64,000 nt of DNA, taken from contig CANLQK010000003.1 in the NCBI GenBank assembly GCA_947493255.1, forward strand, positions 418,781-482,780, in the 5' to 3' direction. A program made the translations under genes and the position numbers. Shown here piece after piece: positions 1 to 8,245 of the stretch (position 1 is the first letter of the stretch; each line of letters starts with the position of its first letter). The notes below the pieces were generated by a model, which saw nothing but the letters and a program-made list of their open reading frames with translations, was not told the DNA's origin and did not search any database. The DNA is from an uncultured Paracoccaceae bacterium. GTDB lineage: Bacteria > Pseudomonadota > Alphaproteobacteria > Rhodobacterales > Rhodobacteraceae.

Positions 1-1231
1 TTGGTGCGTCTTTTTCCCAGACCATTGGGGTGCGACAGCCGTCGCGCCCTTTAACGGCAGGCCAAAACCGGATGGCTGGCGGGTCAGTCAGTTCTTCGAA
101 GACCAGTTCGGTTTCGGTTTGGCCCAATTCTTCGCCTTGGTAGATGCCGATGGTGCCCGGGAACGCCATGAGCATGGAGCAGGCCATACGCGCGATGGTA
201 TCTTCGGAGGATGCGTGTTCAGCCCAACGCGTGACGTGGCGTGGCACGTCGTGGTTGGAAAACGACCAATAAGGGTGGCCGTCTGGTGCGCCCTTTTGAA
301 ACCCTTCGATACAGTTGCGGAAATGTTCGGCGTTAAAGTCGGGGCCGAGCATCGCAAAGCTGTAGGTCATGTGGAGACGGTCGGTGCCCTGGGTGTATTC
401 GCCCATGATCTCGATCGAGCGTTCGCCCATTTCGCCCACTTCGCCGACCATCATGATGTCGTCGTACTGGTTGGTCAGAGTGCGCAGACGCTCGAGGAAG
501 GCAATGTTTTCGGGGCGGGTTTTGTTGTAGATGTTTTTCTGCATCCCGTACAAATCTGTCGCCATAACCTGCGGGCGGGTATTGGCCGGTGGGTTAGACC
601 GCAATTTGTCATCGTGGAAGTAGTAGTTCACCGTATCAAGGCGGAACCCATCGAGCCCAACGTCGAGCCAGAACTTGCAGGTTTCCAGAATGGCATCGAC
701 GACGTCGGGATTGTGGAAGTTCAGGTCTGGTTGCGAGCCAAGGAAGTTGTGCAGGTAATATTGGCCACGACCAGGGTCGAATTCCCATGCGGGGCCGCCA
801 AAATGACTGTGCCAGTTTGTGGGCGGGGACCCATCGGGGAGAGGGTCTGCCCAGACGTACCAATCGGCTTTGTCGTTGGTGCGGTCTTGGCGGGATTGTT
901 TGAACCAATCGTGCTGATCGGAGGTGTGCGACAACACCTGATCTACGATGACCTTTAGGCCAAGGTCATGGGCTGTATCGATCAGAGTTTTGAAGCTGTC
1001 CAGATCGCCAAACAGCGGGTCGATCGCGGTGTAGTTGGACACGTCATAGCCCATGTCCTTTTGTGGGGACTGAAAGATTGGGGACAGCCAAATGCAATCT
1101 GCGCCAAGGTCCGCGATATGCGGCAAGCGACGGGTGATTCCTGCCAGATCGCCAAGCCCATCACCGGTGCTGTCTTGGTAAGACCTTGGATAGACCTGAT
1201 AAATTACGGCGTCACGCCACCACTCGTTCAT
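1..1231 (-). CDS. GH13 alpha-glucosidase, C-terminus outside window
   Basis: Reading the minus strand from ATG at 1231 gives an open frame to the window edge (about 410 residues; the C-terminus is missing). The N-terminus (NEWWRDAVIYQVYPRSYQD) is that of oligosaccharide-hydrolysing GH13 enzymes. The four GH13 motifs occur in order: DQVLSH (region I), GFRLDTVN with the nucleophile Asp (II), MVGEVGE with the acid/base Glu (III) and FSNHDVPR (IV). There is no signal peptide, so it should act in the cytoplasm on imported alpha-glucosides such as maltose or sucrose. In related bacteria such genes often sit beside agl-type ABC transporters, but the relevant neighbours are outside the window. The substrate is inferred from the family only. 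Confidence 0.92.
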   Translation of the reverse strand, partial: MNEWWRDAVIYQVYPRSYQDSTGDGLGDLAGITRRLPHIADLGADCIWLSPIFQSPQKDMGYDVSNYTAIDPLFGDLDSFKTLIDTAHDLGLKVIVDQVLSHTSDQHDWFKQSRQDRTNDKADWYVWADPLPDGSPPTNWHSHFGGPAWEFDPGRGQYYLHNFLGSQPDLNFHNPDVVDAILETCKFWLDVGLDGFRLDTVNYYFHDDKLRSNPPANTRPQVMATDLYGMQKNIYNKTRPENIAFLERLRTLTNQYDDIMMVGEVGEMGERSIEIMGEYTQGTDRLHMTYSFAMLGPDFNAEHFRNCIEGFQKGAPDGHPYWSFSNHDVPRHVTRWAEHASSEDTIARMACSMLMAFPGTIGIYQGEELGQTETELVFEELTDPPAIRFWPAVKGRDGCRTPMVWEKDAP

Positions 1232-1306
1232 TGAGAAACCCCCGCTATGCTATGGTTGCGTTAGCGGTAACGGCTTCATGAAAAGAAGGCAAGCTAGCGT
1301 GTTTAC

Positions 1307-2236
1307 CTAGGGAAGAAGCGTGATCCAAAGGGTCGTCGTAATGATTGAAAGCGCCGTTCCGAATAGAACCGAAGATGCGGCAACACGTTTGGCTGTGCCG
1401 TACATATTTGCAAAGATATATGCGTTCGCACCCGGCGCGACAGCGGCCGTTACGAGGCCCGACCGCAAGGCGTCGGTGCTGAGGTTTCCGGAGGTGCCCA
1501 GCACATAAACCACCAGCGGATGCAGGCCCAAAGAGATGAGGCAAACGAAGGCAATAACACGCATGTCACCTTCAGGGCGATACCGGAACAATACACCGCC
1601 CAGACCGAACAATGCCGCCGGAAGCGCCGCCCGGCCGATGATATCGACGGCATCTGTGAACACGGCCGGTAACGTCGTACCTGTCAGGTTCACGACAAAC
1701 CCGAGGCCAATACCCAGCACGATTGCGTTTGAAAACATTGCCTTGCCGACCTTCGCGGGTAGGTTTTGCAAGGGCGTTCCTTGGGCGCGGGCCAGTTCCA
1801 TCGCGGTGATCCCGATCATGTAGCCAAAGGGGGCGTGAAAGGCGATGATCGCATAGTTCCCGATCAGGCCATCAGCGCCGTAAGCGCGTTCGGTAATGGG
1901 CAACCCCAAAAGCAGTGTGTTTGAAAACAGGCAACAGAATGAAATCGCGACACTGTCTTCCCAACTGCGTCCGAACAAAAAACGCGCACCGAATAGGCCC
2001 ACACCAAAGGCCGCAACCACACCAGCATAAAAGCTAAACAAAAGCGGGACATCGAGCGAGGTCTTCAGATCAAGTGTTGAGATTGCGCGAAACAACAGAC
2101 AAGGAATGGCGAATGTCTGCGCAAATTTCATCAACCCGTCGATATGCGCGTCTTGGATAACCTTGCCCCAAACCGCGGCATAGCCAAATGCAAGCACGAT
2201 AAAGACGGGGAGAACAACGGTCAGGACATCAAACAT
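1307..2236 (-). CDS. AEC-family (auxin efflux carrier type) permease
   Basis: A 309-residue, very hydrophobic protein with about ten predicted membrane segments spread over its whole length. The opening (MFDVLTVVLPVFIVLAFGYA) and the internal CCLFSNTLLLGLPI stretch are characteristic of the AEC family, whose bacterial members export or import small organic acids and other metabolites. The length matches the usual 300-320 residues. It stands alone, 75 bp downstream of the alpha-glucosidase start on the same strand and 68 bp from the end of the MBL hydrolase gene. The substrate cannot be told from sequence. Confidence 0.88.
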   Translation of the reverse strand: MFDVLTVVLPVFIVLAFGYAAVWGKVIQDAHIDGLMKFAQTFAIPCLLFRAISTLDLKTSLDVPLLFSFYAGVVAAFGVGLFGARFLFGRSWEDSVAISFCCLFSNTLLLGLPITERAYGADGLIGNYAIIAFHAPFGYMIGITAMELARAQGTPLQNLPAKVGKAMFSNAIVLGIGLGFVVNLTGTTLPAVFTDAVDIIGRAALPAALFGLGGVLFRYRPEGDMRVIAFVCLISLGLHPLVVYVLGTSGNLSTDALRSGLVTAAVAPGANAYIFANMYGTAKRVAASSVLFGTALSIITTTLWITLLP

Positions 2237-2304
2237 AGACGGTACCGCACAGGTGTTGATCCGCCTTCAGCGAGAAGGGCATGGCCAGATGAATAGGGAT
2301 CGGA

Positions 2305-3099
2305 TTAATCCTCAATCTGAAGGGTTAGCCCATCGTAAGCGGGTTGAATGTGGTTTGCCGTTTCATCGGCCAGTGTTTGGTAATCTAGATCAATGTGCAT
2401 ATTGGTCAGGACGGCGCGCGCTGGTTTGACTTTTGCAACCCATTCCAGAGTTTTTGCCAAATGGGCATGTGTCGGGTGAGGTTCGCGGCGCAATGCGTCA
2501 ACCACCCATAGGTCTAGGTCCTGCAGTTTAGCCCATGCAGCGTCGGAGATTTCGGAGACATCGGGCAGGTAGGCGGTGTTGCCGATACGGAAGCCAAGTG
2601 CGTCGATGTTGCCGTGTTCTACCTCGAAAGGGGTCAGGGTGATCGGGCCGCCGTCGCCGTCGATTGTAATATCGCCCGTGATTGTATTGAGGTCGCAAAT
2701 GGGCGGATATGAGGACCCAGCTGGTTGCACAAAGGCATAGCCAAATCGTGCCAGAAGTTGGTTGCCAGTATCTGCATCGGCCCAGACTGGAAGACGTTTT
2801 CGCATGTTGTAGACGATCATGCGAATGTCATCGAGGCCATGCACATGATCGGCGTGGGCATGGGTGTAAACGACGGCGTCCAGTGTCCCGACGTTGGCGG
2901 CTAAAAGCTGGGTACGTAGGTCAGGCGATGTGTCGATTAGCACGCGGGTTTGGCCGTTGGGGCCGGTGCGCGTCAGCAAGGCGGAACACCGCGTACGGGT
3001 GTTTTTCGGGTTTTCGGGGTCGCACGCGCCCCAATGCCCGCCAAGACGAGGCACGCCACCAGAGGAGCCACAGCCCAAGATGCGGAGCGTCAGTGTCAT
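2305..3099 (-). CDS. MBL-fold metallohydrolase (PhnP-like)
   Basis: Metallo-beta-lactamase-fold hydrolase of 264 residues. The N-terminus LRILGCGSSGGVPR and the metal motif THAHADHVHGLDD (HxHxDH) are clear, with later EVEHGN and NMHIDLDY segments that fit the remaining ligands. It resembles PhnP-type phosphodiesterases, although members of this housekeeping block usually have no proven substrate. I start it at 3099 rather than at the upstream in-frame ATG (3123). The 3099 ATG overlaps the tatD stop as ATGA and has AAGAAGG six bases upstream, which implies translational coupling. It is the last gene of the SPOR-dac-tmk-holB-tatD-MBL run. Confidence 0.88.
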   Translation of the reverse strand: MTLTLRILGCGSSGGVPRLGGHWGACDPENPKNTRTRCSALLTRTGPNGQTRVLIDTSPDLRTQLLAANVGTLDAVVYTHAHADHVHGLDDIRMIVYNMRKRLPVWADADTGNQLLARFGYAFVQPAGSSYPPICDLNTITGDITIDGDGGPITLTPFEVEHGNIDALGFRIGNTAYLPDVSEISDAAWAKLQDLDLWVVDALRREPHPTHAHLAKTLEWVAKVKPARAVLTNMHIDLDYQTLADETANHIQPAYDGLTLQIED

Positions 3100-3908
3100 G
3101 CGGCACCTTCTTTGGGTTGCCACGCTGCGGCTTTGGAAAACAGTCGGTCAAAATTGGCGGTGGTTTGGGTCGCGAAATCTTCAAAGCTTAGGCCGAAAAC
3201 CTCGGCCCCAACCTTTGCGGTGTGCGCCGTAAAGGCCGGTTCGTTGCGTTTGCCGCGATGGGGCGGGGGCGCCAAGTAGGGACTGTCCGTTTCCACCAAG
3301 ATACGGTCGACCGGTGCCTTGGCGAAAATGTCACGCAGGTCTTGGGATTTAGGGAAAGCACTGATGCCGGACATGGACAGGTAGAACCCCATGTCCAACG
3401 CAGCATGGGCCAGTTTTTCGCTGCTGGAAAAGCAATGCATGACACATGAAAACGGTTTCTGCGCCATTCCGGCGGACAGGATGTCGATCATATCGTCATC
3501 GGATGCACGGTTATGAATGATCAAGGGGAGGCCGGTTTCTTGGGCAGCTTCGATGTGAACCTTTAACGATGTCTTTTGAATGTCTGCGCTTTCGGCGGTG
3601 TAGTGATAGTCTAAGCCGCTTTCGCCAATGCCGACGAATTTTGGGTGATCGGCCAAACGGATGAGGTCCTGCGCAGTCACGAGGGGTTCGTCGGCGGCAG
3701 ACATTGGGTGGGTGCCGGCGGCATAAAACACAGGGTCGTAGGTTTCTGCGATGGCGCGCACCTGCGGTTCGTTGCGCAGTTTCGTACAGATTGTGACCAT
3801 GCGTGACACGCCTGCCTCAACCGCGCGCGCCACGATGGCATCGCGTTCTTCGTCGAAGTCCGGAAAATCCAGATGGCAGTGGCTGTCTACGATGTGTGGT
3901 GTGCTCAT
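3096..3908 (-). CDS. tatD: TatD-family metal-dependent hydrolase/DNase
   Basis: 270 residues beginning MSTPHIVDSHCHLDFPDF. The DSHCHLD motif supplies the first metal ligands. The family's GIGESGLDYHY, LPLIIHNR, VMHCFSS and LVETDSPYLAPPP motifs follow in order. TatD proteins are Mg-dependent 3'-5' exonucleases acting in DNA repair and on damaged nucleic acid. The ATG at 3908 is preferred over 3929 because GAGGA lies just upstream and it follows the holB stop closely. It overlaps the MBL gene by four bases (ATGA). The position directly after holB is conserved in many bacteria. Confidence 0.93.
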   Translation of the reverse strand: MSTPHIVDSHCHLDFPDFDEERDAIVARAVEAGVSRMVTICTKLRNEPQVRAIAETYDPVFYAAGTHPMSAADEPLVTAQDLIRLADHPKFVGIGESGLDYHYTAESADIQKTSLKVHIEAAQETGLPLIIHNRASDDDMIDILSAGMAQKPFSCVMHCFSSSEKLAHAALDMGFYLSMSGISAFPKSQDLRDIFAKAPVDRILVETDSPYLAPPPHRGKRNEPAFTAHTAKVGAEVFGLSFEDFATQTTANFDRLFSKAAAWQPKEGAA

Positions 3909-3915
3909 GTGGTCC

Positions 3916-5046
3916 TCAGGCGGCCACATCCAGCGCGGCCTTTTCGATCATAAACAGGGTATCAAGGATGAGCGCGGCAGGGTCAAGATTGACCGCCTTG
4001 CCGTGGCGGGTGCGTTCGCTGACATCTTGGGCGACTTGCGCCCAACGGCGGGCGGCAAAATCTGTTGGAGAGAGTTTTGCCAAAAGCTGTGCCTCGCCTT
4101 GTGTGGCTTGGGTTTGAGGAGGCCCTTGAAGGCCTGCGCGGGCAGTGCGGATCAAAAATTTGTCGATCAAATCAAGGGTCAGTGCAAACCGAGTGGCGCC
4201 TGCTTTGCCGACACATTTATCGGCTAAGGCCAATGCGCGGGGCCGGTCAATCATCGGGAGGCCAGAAAACAAGGACACGAGGTCGGAATAAACGTTTAAC
4301 CCATCAAGGTTTGTCAGGCGGATAGCCTCGCCCACGGACCCGCCGGACAGCGCCGCTAACGCCTCGCCAGCGTCGGTGTGAATGTCGGCCTGTGCCAAGG
4401 CTGCTGTCATATCGTCTGCATTAAGCAACCCGCACCGCAATTCGCGACAACGCGACCGGATGGTCGGCAGCAAGCGGGATGGTTGGTGCGACAACATCAG
4501 GATCACAGCATCGGCAGGGGGTTCTTCGAGCAATTTCAGGATCGCGTTGGCGGCGTTGACGTTCATTTCGTCTGCAGGGTCAACGATGACAACTCGGCGG
4601 CCGCCGTCGGTGGCGGACATACCGAAGAAGTTTTTCAGTTTCCGAACTTCGTCCACTGTGATGACCGATTTCAGTTTGTCACCCTTTTCGTCCCAAGCAC
4701 GGCGTAACGTGAACAGGCGGGGATGCGCGCCAGACCGGATCAGGCGCATGTCTGGGTGGTCTTCGTCTAGGCCTAATGATGTGGGTGGGGGCGGCGCGCC
4801 AAACATGTCGTCCTCAGCCACAAGGGGTTGGGACAAAAGAAATGCTGCCATACGCCATGCTAGGGTGGCTTTGCCAACACCTTGTGGGCCAGTGATCAAC
4901 CAACCTGAATGCAAGCGGCCCGATGTGAAGGCTTCTAAGAAATCAGCCTCGGCACGGGATTGGCCGAAAATCTGCGCTGTTTCGGACGGATGCGGCGCAC
5001 CTTCGATTTGGTCGGGAAGGGGGCGGTCTTCGACTGCCGTGGCCAT
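3916..5046 (-). CDS. holB: DNA polymerase III delta' subunit
   Basis: 376-residue clamp-loader subunit. It has an AAA+ core with a P-loop-like GPQGVGKATLAW, the ITVDEVRKLKNFF region, VVIVDPADEMNVNAANAILKLLEEPP (the sensor/Walker B part typical of delta') and the SRCRELRC stretch. The conserved Cys residues of a delta' zinc module are not evident, which is common in alphaproteobacteria. It would load the sliding clamp together with gamma/tau and delta. Its ATG shares one base with the tmk stop (TGATG), so the two are probably translationally coupled. The tmk-holB order is widely conserved. Confidence 0.93.
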   Translation of the reverse strand: MATAVEDRPLPDQIEGAPHPSETAQIFGQSRAEADFLEAFTSGRLHSGWLITGPQGVGKATLAWRMAAFLLSQPLVAEDDMFGAPPPPTSLGLDEDHPDMRLIRSGAHPRLFTLRRAWDEKGDKLKSVITVDEVRKLKNFFGMSATDGGRRVVIVDPADEMNVNAANAILKLLEEPPADAVILMLSHQPSRLLPTIRSRCRELRCGLLNADDMTAALAQADIHTDAGEALAALSGGSVGEAIRLTNLDGLNVYSDLVSLFSGLPMIDRPRALALADKCVGKAGATRFALTLDLIDKFLIRTARAGLQGPPQTQATQGEAQLLAKLSPTDFAARRWAQVAQDVSERTRHGKAVNLDPAALILDTLFMIEKAALDVAA

Positions 5047-5675
5047 CAGGCTGCCGCCATGCGGTCGGTCGCATGCGCCGTGATTTCGGCGGCGACGGCG
5101 GCTGGGTCCCGGTTTCCATCGATCAATACGCAGCGGTCAGGGTTCGCCTTGGCCAAAGCCAAAAACCCATGGCGTAGGGTTTCTTGGAACGCCAAACCCA
5201 TGTCTTCGAAGCGGTCTTCGCCCGATTTTCGGGCCAATCCGCGCGACAAGGCCTCTGCGGGATCCATGTCGATGATAAACGTCAGGTCAGGCTCGCGGCC
5301 GATCATGGCAGTGTGCAGTGTATCGACGGTGCCACGTAGATCGCCCCGTGTCGCGCCTTGATAGACGCGGGTGCTGTCGGCAAAGCGGTCGCAAATGACG
5401 GTGCGACCTGCATCCAACGCGGGCTGGATCGTCTTTTCAAGGTGATCACGCCGCGCGGCGGTAAAGAGCAACAGCTCTGTTTCGGCGGACCATCTGTCGG
5501 GGTCGCCTGTGAGCAAAAGCGCGCGAATTTCTTCGGCGCCAGCGCTGCCGCCGGGTTCACGGGTGCGCAACGCGTCCGGGAATTTTTCTGCCAGCATGCG
5601 CGACTGTGTGGATTTCCCACAGCCATCAATGCCTTCGAACGAGATGAACAGCCCCGCAGGCGCACGACCAGACAT
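5046..5675 (-). CDS. tmk: Thymidylate kinase
   Basis: 209 residues, normal for the family. The P-loop FEGIDGCGKST, the TREPGGS motif (DR[YFH]-type dTMP kinases have a DREPGG-like loop), the CDRFADSTRVYQG catalytic segment and the lid region around LARKSGEDRFE are all visible. It phosphorylates dTMP to dTDP in the cytoplasm. It lies between the D,D-carboxypeptidase gene, whose stop is 3 bp upstream of the tmk ATG, and holB, which it overlaps by one base. No unusual residues were seen. Confidence 0.96.
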   Translation of the reverse strand: MSGRAPAGLFISFEGIDGCGKSTQSRMLAEKFPDALRTREPGGSAGAEEIRALLLTGDPDRWSAETELLLFTAARRDHLEKTIQPALDAGRTVICDRFADSTRVYQGATRGDLRGTVDTLHTAMIGREPDLTFIIDMDPAEALSRGLARKSGEDRFEDMGLAFQETLRHGFLALAKANPDRCVLIDGNRDPAAVAAEITAHATDRMAAA

Positions 5676-5678
5676 GGG

Positions 5679-6863
5679 TTATTCTACCGGCGCAGGTGCT
5701 GCGTCATCGGCAGCAATACGCGAGATCAACACATCGGCCGCGACACGCAAATTGGATTGAAACCCGCCGCGCGCGACATCTGATACGGCCATGAGTGGTA
5801 CGCGTGTGTCTGGAAGGTTTTCCAGACGGATCACCAGCTCGGCCACTTCATCACCGATGGCGATGGGGGCTTCTAGCGGACCACTGTAGATAACTTCGGC
5901 GTCGATTTCATCGTTGCCGGTGTTGGGAACCAACATGGACAGGTCTTCCATCAAGGCCAAACCGACAGTTGGTTGGTCACCCATCCAGACTTCGGCGTTC
6001 TCGATGACTGTGCCGCTGGGCGCGATGTCGCGTTGGGCAAACTGACGGAAGGCCCAGTTGACGATGCGTTCGCTTTCTTCAGCACGGGCTTGTGCGCTGT
6101 CTAGGCCGGTGATGATGAATATCACGCGGCGATCGCCCTGCTTGGCCGACCCAGCCAGCCCATAACCAGCTTCGGTGGTGTGGCCGGTTTTTAGGCCATC
6201 CGCACCAATGCCTAAACCCAGTAAAGGGTTACGATTGCGGGTGTTTGCAGGGTGTTCACCGTCATAATCAAAGGTTTCTTCTGCAAACAATGGATAGAAG
6301 GTTGGGTAATCGGTGATCAGACGGTTTGACAGGATTCCGAGGTCACGCATGGACATCCGGTGGCCAACTGCAGGCCAACCATTGGAATTGGCAAAGGTGG
6401 AGTTCATCATGCCCAGATCACGGGCGCGTTCGGTCATCATTGTCGCAAAACCGGCCTCTGTCCCATTCCGAGATAAGGCCTCTGCCAAGACACAAGACGC
6501 GTCGTTACCGGACAAAACGATCACACCACGCAAAAGGTCTTCGACACGCACACGGTCCGTGGTGTCCAGAAACATCGTAGACCCGGTGTAGTTCATGCAG
6601 TGTTGCGAAACCGGCAAACGTTCGTCTACGTTCAAACGCCCATCCGCGATGGCCTCAAACGCCATGTAGGTCGTCATGAGCTTGGACATAGAGGCAGGGG
6701 GCAAGGGCTCGTCTGCGTTCTTGTCCAGCAATACGATGCCGGTGGTCTGGTCCATAACAAAGGCGGCGGTTGCACGGGTGTCGAAGGCTTGGGCTTGGGC
6801 GCCAACAACGCCAGACACCATCAGGGCTAATGCAGAAAGGGGGGCTTTGAGCGGACGGAGCAT
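5679..6863 (-). CDS. D-alanyl-D-alanine carboxypeptidase (PBP5/6 type)
   Basis: 394 residues with a Sec signal peptide (MLRPLKAPLSALALMVSGVVGAQA). All three penicillin-binding motifs are present: SMSK (Ser58 nucleophile, Lys61), SGN, and KTG within DGLKTGHTTEAG. The C-terminal beta-rich PBP5-like domain runs to the end. It trims the terminal D-Ala of peptidoglycan stem peptides in the periplasm. The open frame extends upstream to 7322, but that extension is Arg/Gln-rich nonsense antiparallel to the SPOR gene's codons. The ATG at 6863 has GAGG five bases upstream and exposes the signal peptide, so it is the true start. Confidence 0.94.
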   Translation of the reverse strand: MLRPLKAPLSALALMVSGVVGAQAQAFDTRATAAFVMDQTTGIVLLDKNADEPLPPASMSKLMTTYMAFEAIADGRLNVDERLPVSQHCMNYTGSTMFLDTTDRVRVEDLLRGVIVLSGNDASCVLAEALSRNGTEAGFATMMTERARDLGMMNSTFANSNGWPAVGHRMSMRDLGILSNRLITDYPTFYPLFAEETFDYDGEHPANTRNRNPLLGLGIGADGLKTGHTTEAGYGLAGSAKQGDRRVIFIITGLDSAQARAEESERIVNWAFRQFAQRDIAPSGTVIENAEVWMGDQPTVGLALMEDLSMLVPNTGNDEIDAEVIYSGPLEAPIAIGDEVAELVIRLENLPDTRVPLMAVSDVARGGFQSNLRVAADVLISRIAADDAAPAPVE

Positions 6864-6882
6864 GATACCTCTGTCTAAATGG

Positions 6883-7773
6883 TTAGTTCGATACGAAGTA
6901 GGCGTCGTCAAACCCTTGGGCTTTGACTTGGCGCAGCAATTCGGCGCGTTCGGATTCTGATGTCGCGGGGCCGACAATGACGCGCCAGAAAGTGCGTCCT
7001 TGGCTGGATTGTTCCAGAACATTTGGCACGATCCCGTTCGCTCGCATCCGGTCAGCGGTGCCGGTGGCGTTTGCTTCGACCGAGAAAATACCGAGCTGGA
7101 TATAGGGTTTTGCAAGGTTAGAAGACGTCGGTGCAGCGGCTGGCGCAGGGGATGGCGTAGCTGCCGGTGCGGCAGTTTCCGCAGCGTCGATTGCTGCTGC
7201 AGCGCTGGCGATTGGGTCAGGCGCATCGAGCGGTGTGCTCTCGATCGGTGTTGCCGCAATGTCAGCTGGCGGTTCAAATTCGGCAACGGGCTGCGCCTCC
7301 GGCGTGTCTGCGACTTCTTCACGGCGCAGGGCTGTCACCTGAAGTTGTGATGGTGCGCCTGCCAACATCTCTAACGCGCTGGCTGCGTCAGAAGACACCT
7401 GCAAAGCAGGGCCGGGGTTTTCACGTTCGCGGCGGAACAAGGCACCGATGACGAAGGTACCGTTGGCCTGATTGCGGATGATCACGCGTTCGGGTTCGCT
7501 GACGTCAGGGTGTGCGACCCAAACACCGCCCAAGGAAGGGCGGCCGTCCCATAAACCAGCTTCTGTCACTTGAAATGCGTCAGGAGCTTCAACGTCGCGT
7601 TCGACCAATTGAACGCTTTGGGAGGCAGTGACTGTGGTCTCGTTTTCTGCATTCCCTTGAAAGGTCGGGAATGAGAATTCGCCGTTCTCGTCACATGCGC
7701 TCAGCGCGATGATCGATGTCATTGCTAAAGGTAAGCCAAATTTCTTCATTGATCCCAATGTCTTGCTCGACAT
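6883..7773 (-). CDS. SPOR-domain lipoprotein
   Basis: 296 residues. The N-terminus is a lipoprotein signal with lipobox LSAC, so the protein is probably anchored after Cys27. A Pro/Ala-rich linker rich in PAPA-type runs follows at about residues 160-215. The C-terminal 75 residues (PYIQLGIFSVEANA to the end) form a SPOR domain, which binds denuded glycan strands at the division septum. The start at 7773 has GAGGG six bases upstream; a shorter start at 7749 is possible. It lies 19 bp upstream of the D,D-carboxypeptidase gene, so the two are probably one cell-wall operon. Confidence 0.88.
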   Translation of the reverse strand: MSSKTLGSMKKFGLPLAMTSIIALSACDENGEFSFPTFQGNAENETTVTASQSVQLVERDVEAPDAFQVTEAGLWDGRPSLGGVWVAHPDVSEPERVIIRNQANGTFVIGALFRRERENPGPALQVSSDAASALEMLAGAPSQLQVTALRREEVADTPEAQPVAEFEPPADIAATPIESTPLDAPDPIASAAAAIDAAETAAPAATPSPAPAAAPTSSNLAKPYIQLGIFSVEANATGTADRMRANGIVPNVLEQSSQGRTFWRVIVGPATSESERAELLRQVKAQGFDDAYFVSN

Positions 7774-8006
7774 GTTTTGCCCTCATTTATGCGCCGATTT
7801 CATCGATCGCCACGCCCTTTGCGGGCTTTTTCACATTAGAATGTCTTACGTTACATTCCAGCCTTTTGCGAACACTAGCCGCGCCAGCCTTACAATGAAA
7901 GGCTTTGCGCGTAATTCGGCGGATTTCCCCACACAAAGTTTAACGAACATTCTGTGCGATCAGGGTCTTCCAGAATCAAAAAGGTCCGCCTAAAGAGGGC
8001 GTCAGC

Positions 8007-8096
8007 GGAGGCTTGGCAGAGTGGTCGAATGCACCGGTCTTGAAAACCGACGAAGGTGAAAGTCTTCCCAGGGTTCGAATCCCTGAGCCTCCGCCA
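8007..8096 (+). tRNA. tRNA-Ser (anticodon TGA)
   Basis: A 90-nt class II tRNA. The acceptor strands GGAGGCT and AGCCTCC pair perfectly, with discriminator G and an encoded CCA. The anticodon arm is CCGGT-CTTGAAA-ACCG with anticodon TGA. The long variable arm and the T-arm GGGTTCGAATCCC are both present. Its 3' end is the attachment site of the island that follows. Confidence 0.97.
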
Positions 8097-8102
8097 CATC
8101 AC
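8083..8102 (+). repeat. attL: tRNA-Ser 3' end, direct-repeat copy 1
   Basis: These 20 bases cover the last part of the tRNA-Ser T-arm/acceptor, the CCA and six bases beyond. They recur exactly at 19118-19137. The similarity continues for about 15 more bases with two mismatches. This is the expected left attachment site of the integrase-bearing island. Confidence 0.9.
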
Positions 8103-8121
8103 AATTTTGGACAGTTTGATT

Positions 8122-8145
8122 AGGTCGTCTTGGACGGCCTTTTTG
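8122..8145 (+). terminator. Rho-independent terminator of tRNA-Ser
   Basis: AGGTCGTC and GACGGCCT form an 8-bp stem (one G-T pair) with a TTG loop, followed by a run of T. It lies 26 bases past the tRNA CCA, inside the left edge of the island. Confidence 0.75.
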
Positions 8146-8245
8146 CTATGTAATGTTGAGGTTTGTGCGAAATATCGTTGGTGTTGAGTTTTCTTCGATG
8201 GTGCCTATATTCGTTCCTTGAGTGGTATTGAATGTGGTATTTTAG

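Noticed and set aside
119..958. Plus-strand 279-codon frame at the left edge
   Set aside because: It is antisense to the GH13 gene, whose four catalytic motifs are on the minus strand.
6864..7322. N-terminal extension of the D,D-carboxypeptidase frame
   Set aside because: Low-complexity Arg/Gln/His sequence overlapping the SPOR gene on the same strand in another frame. The signal peptide begins at 6863.
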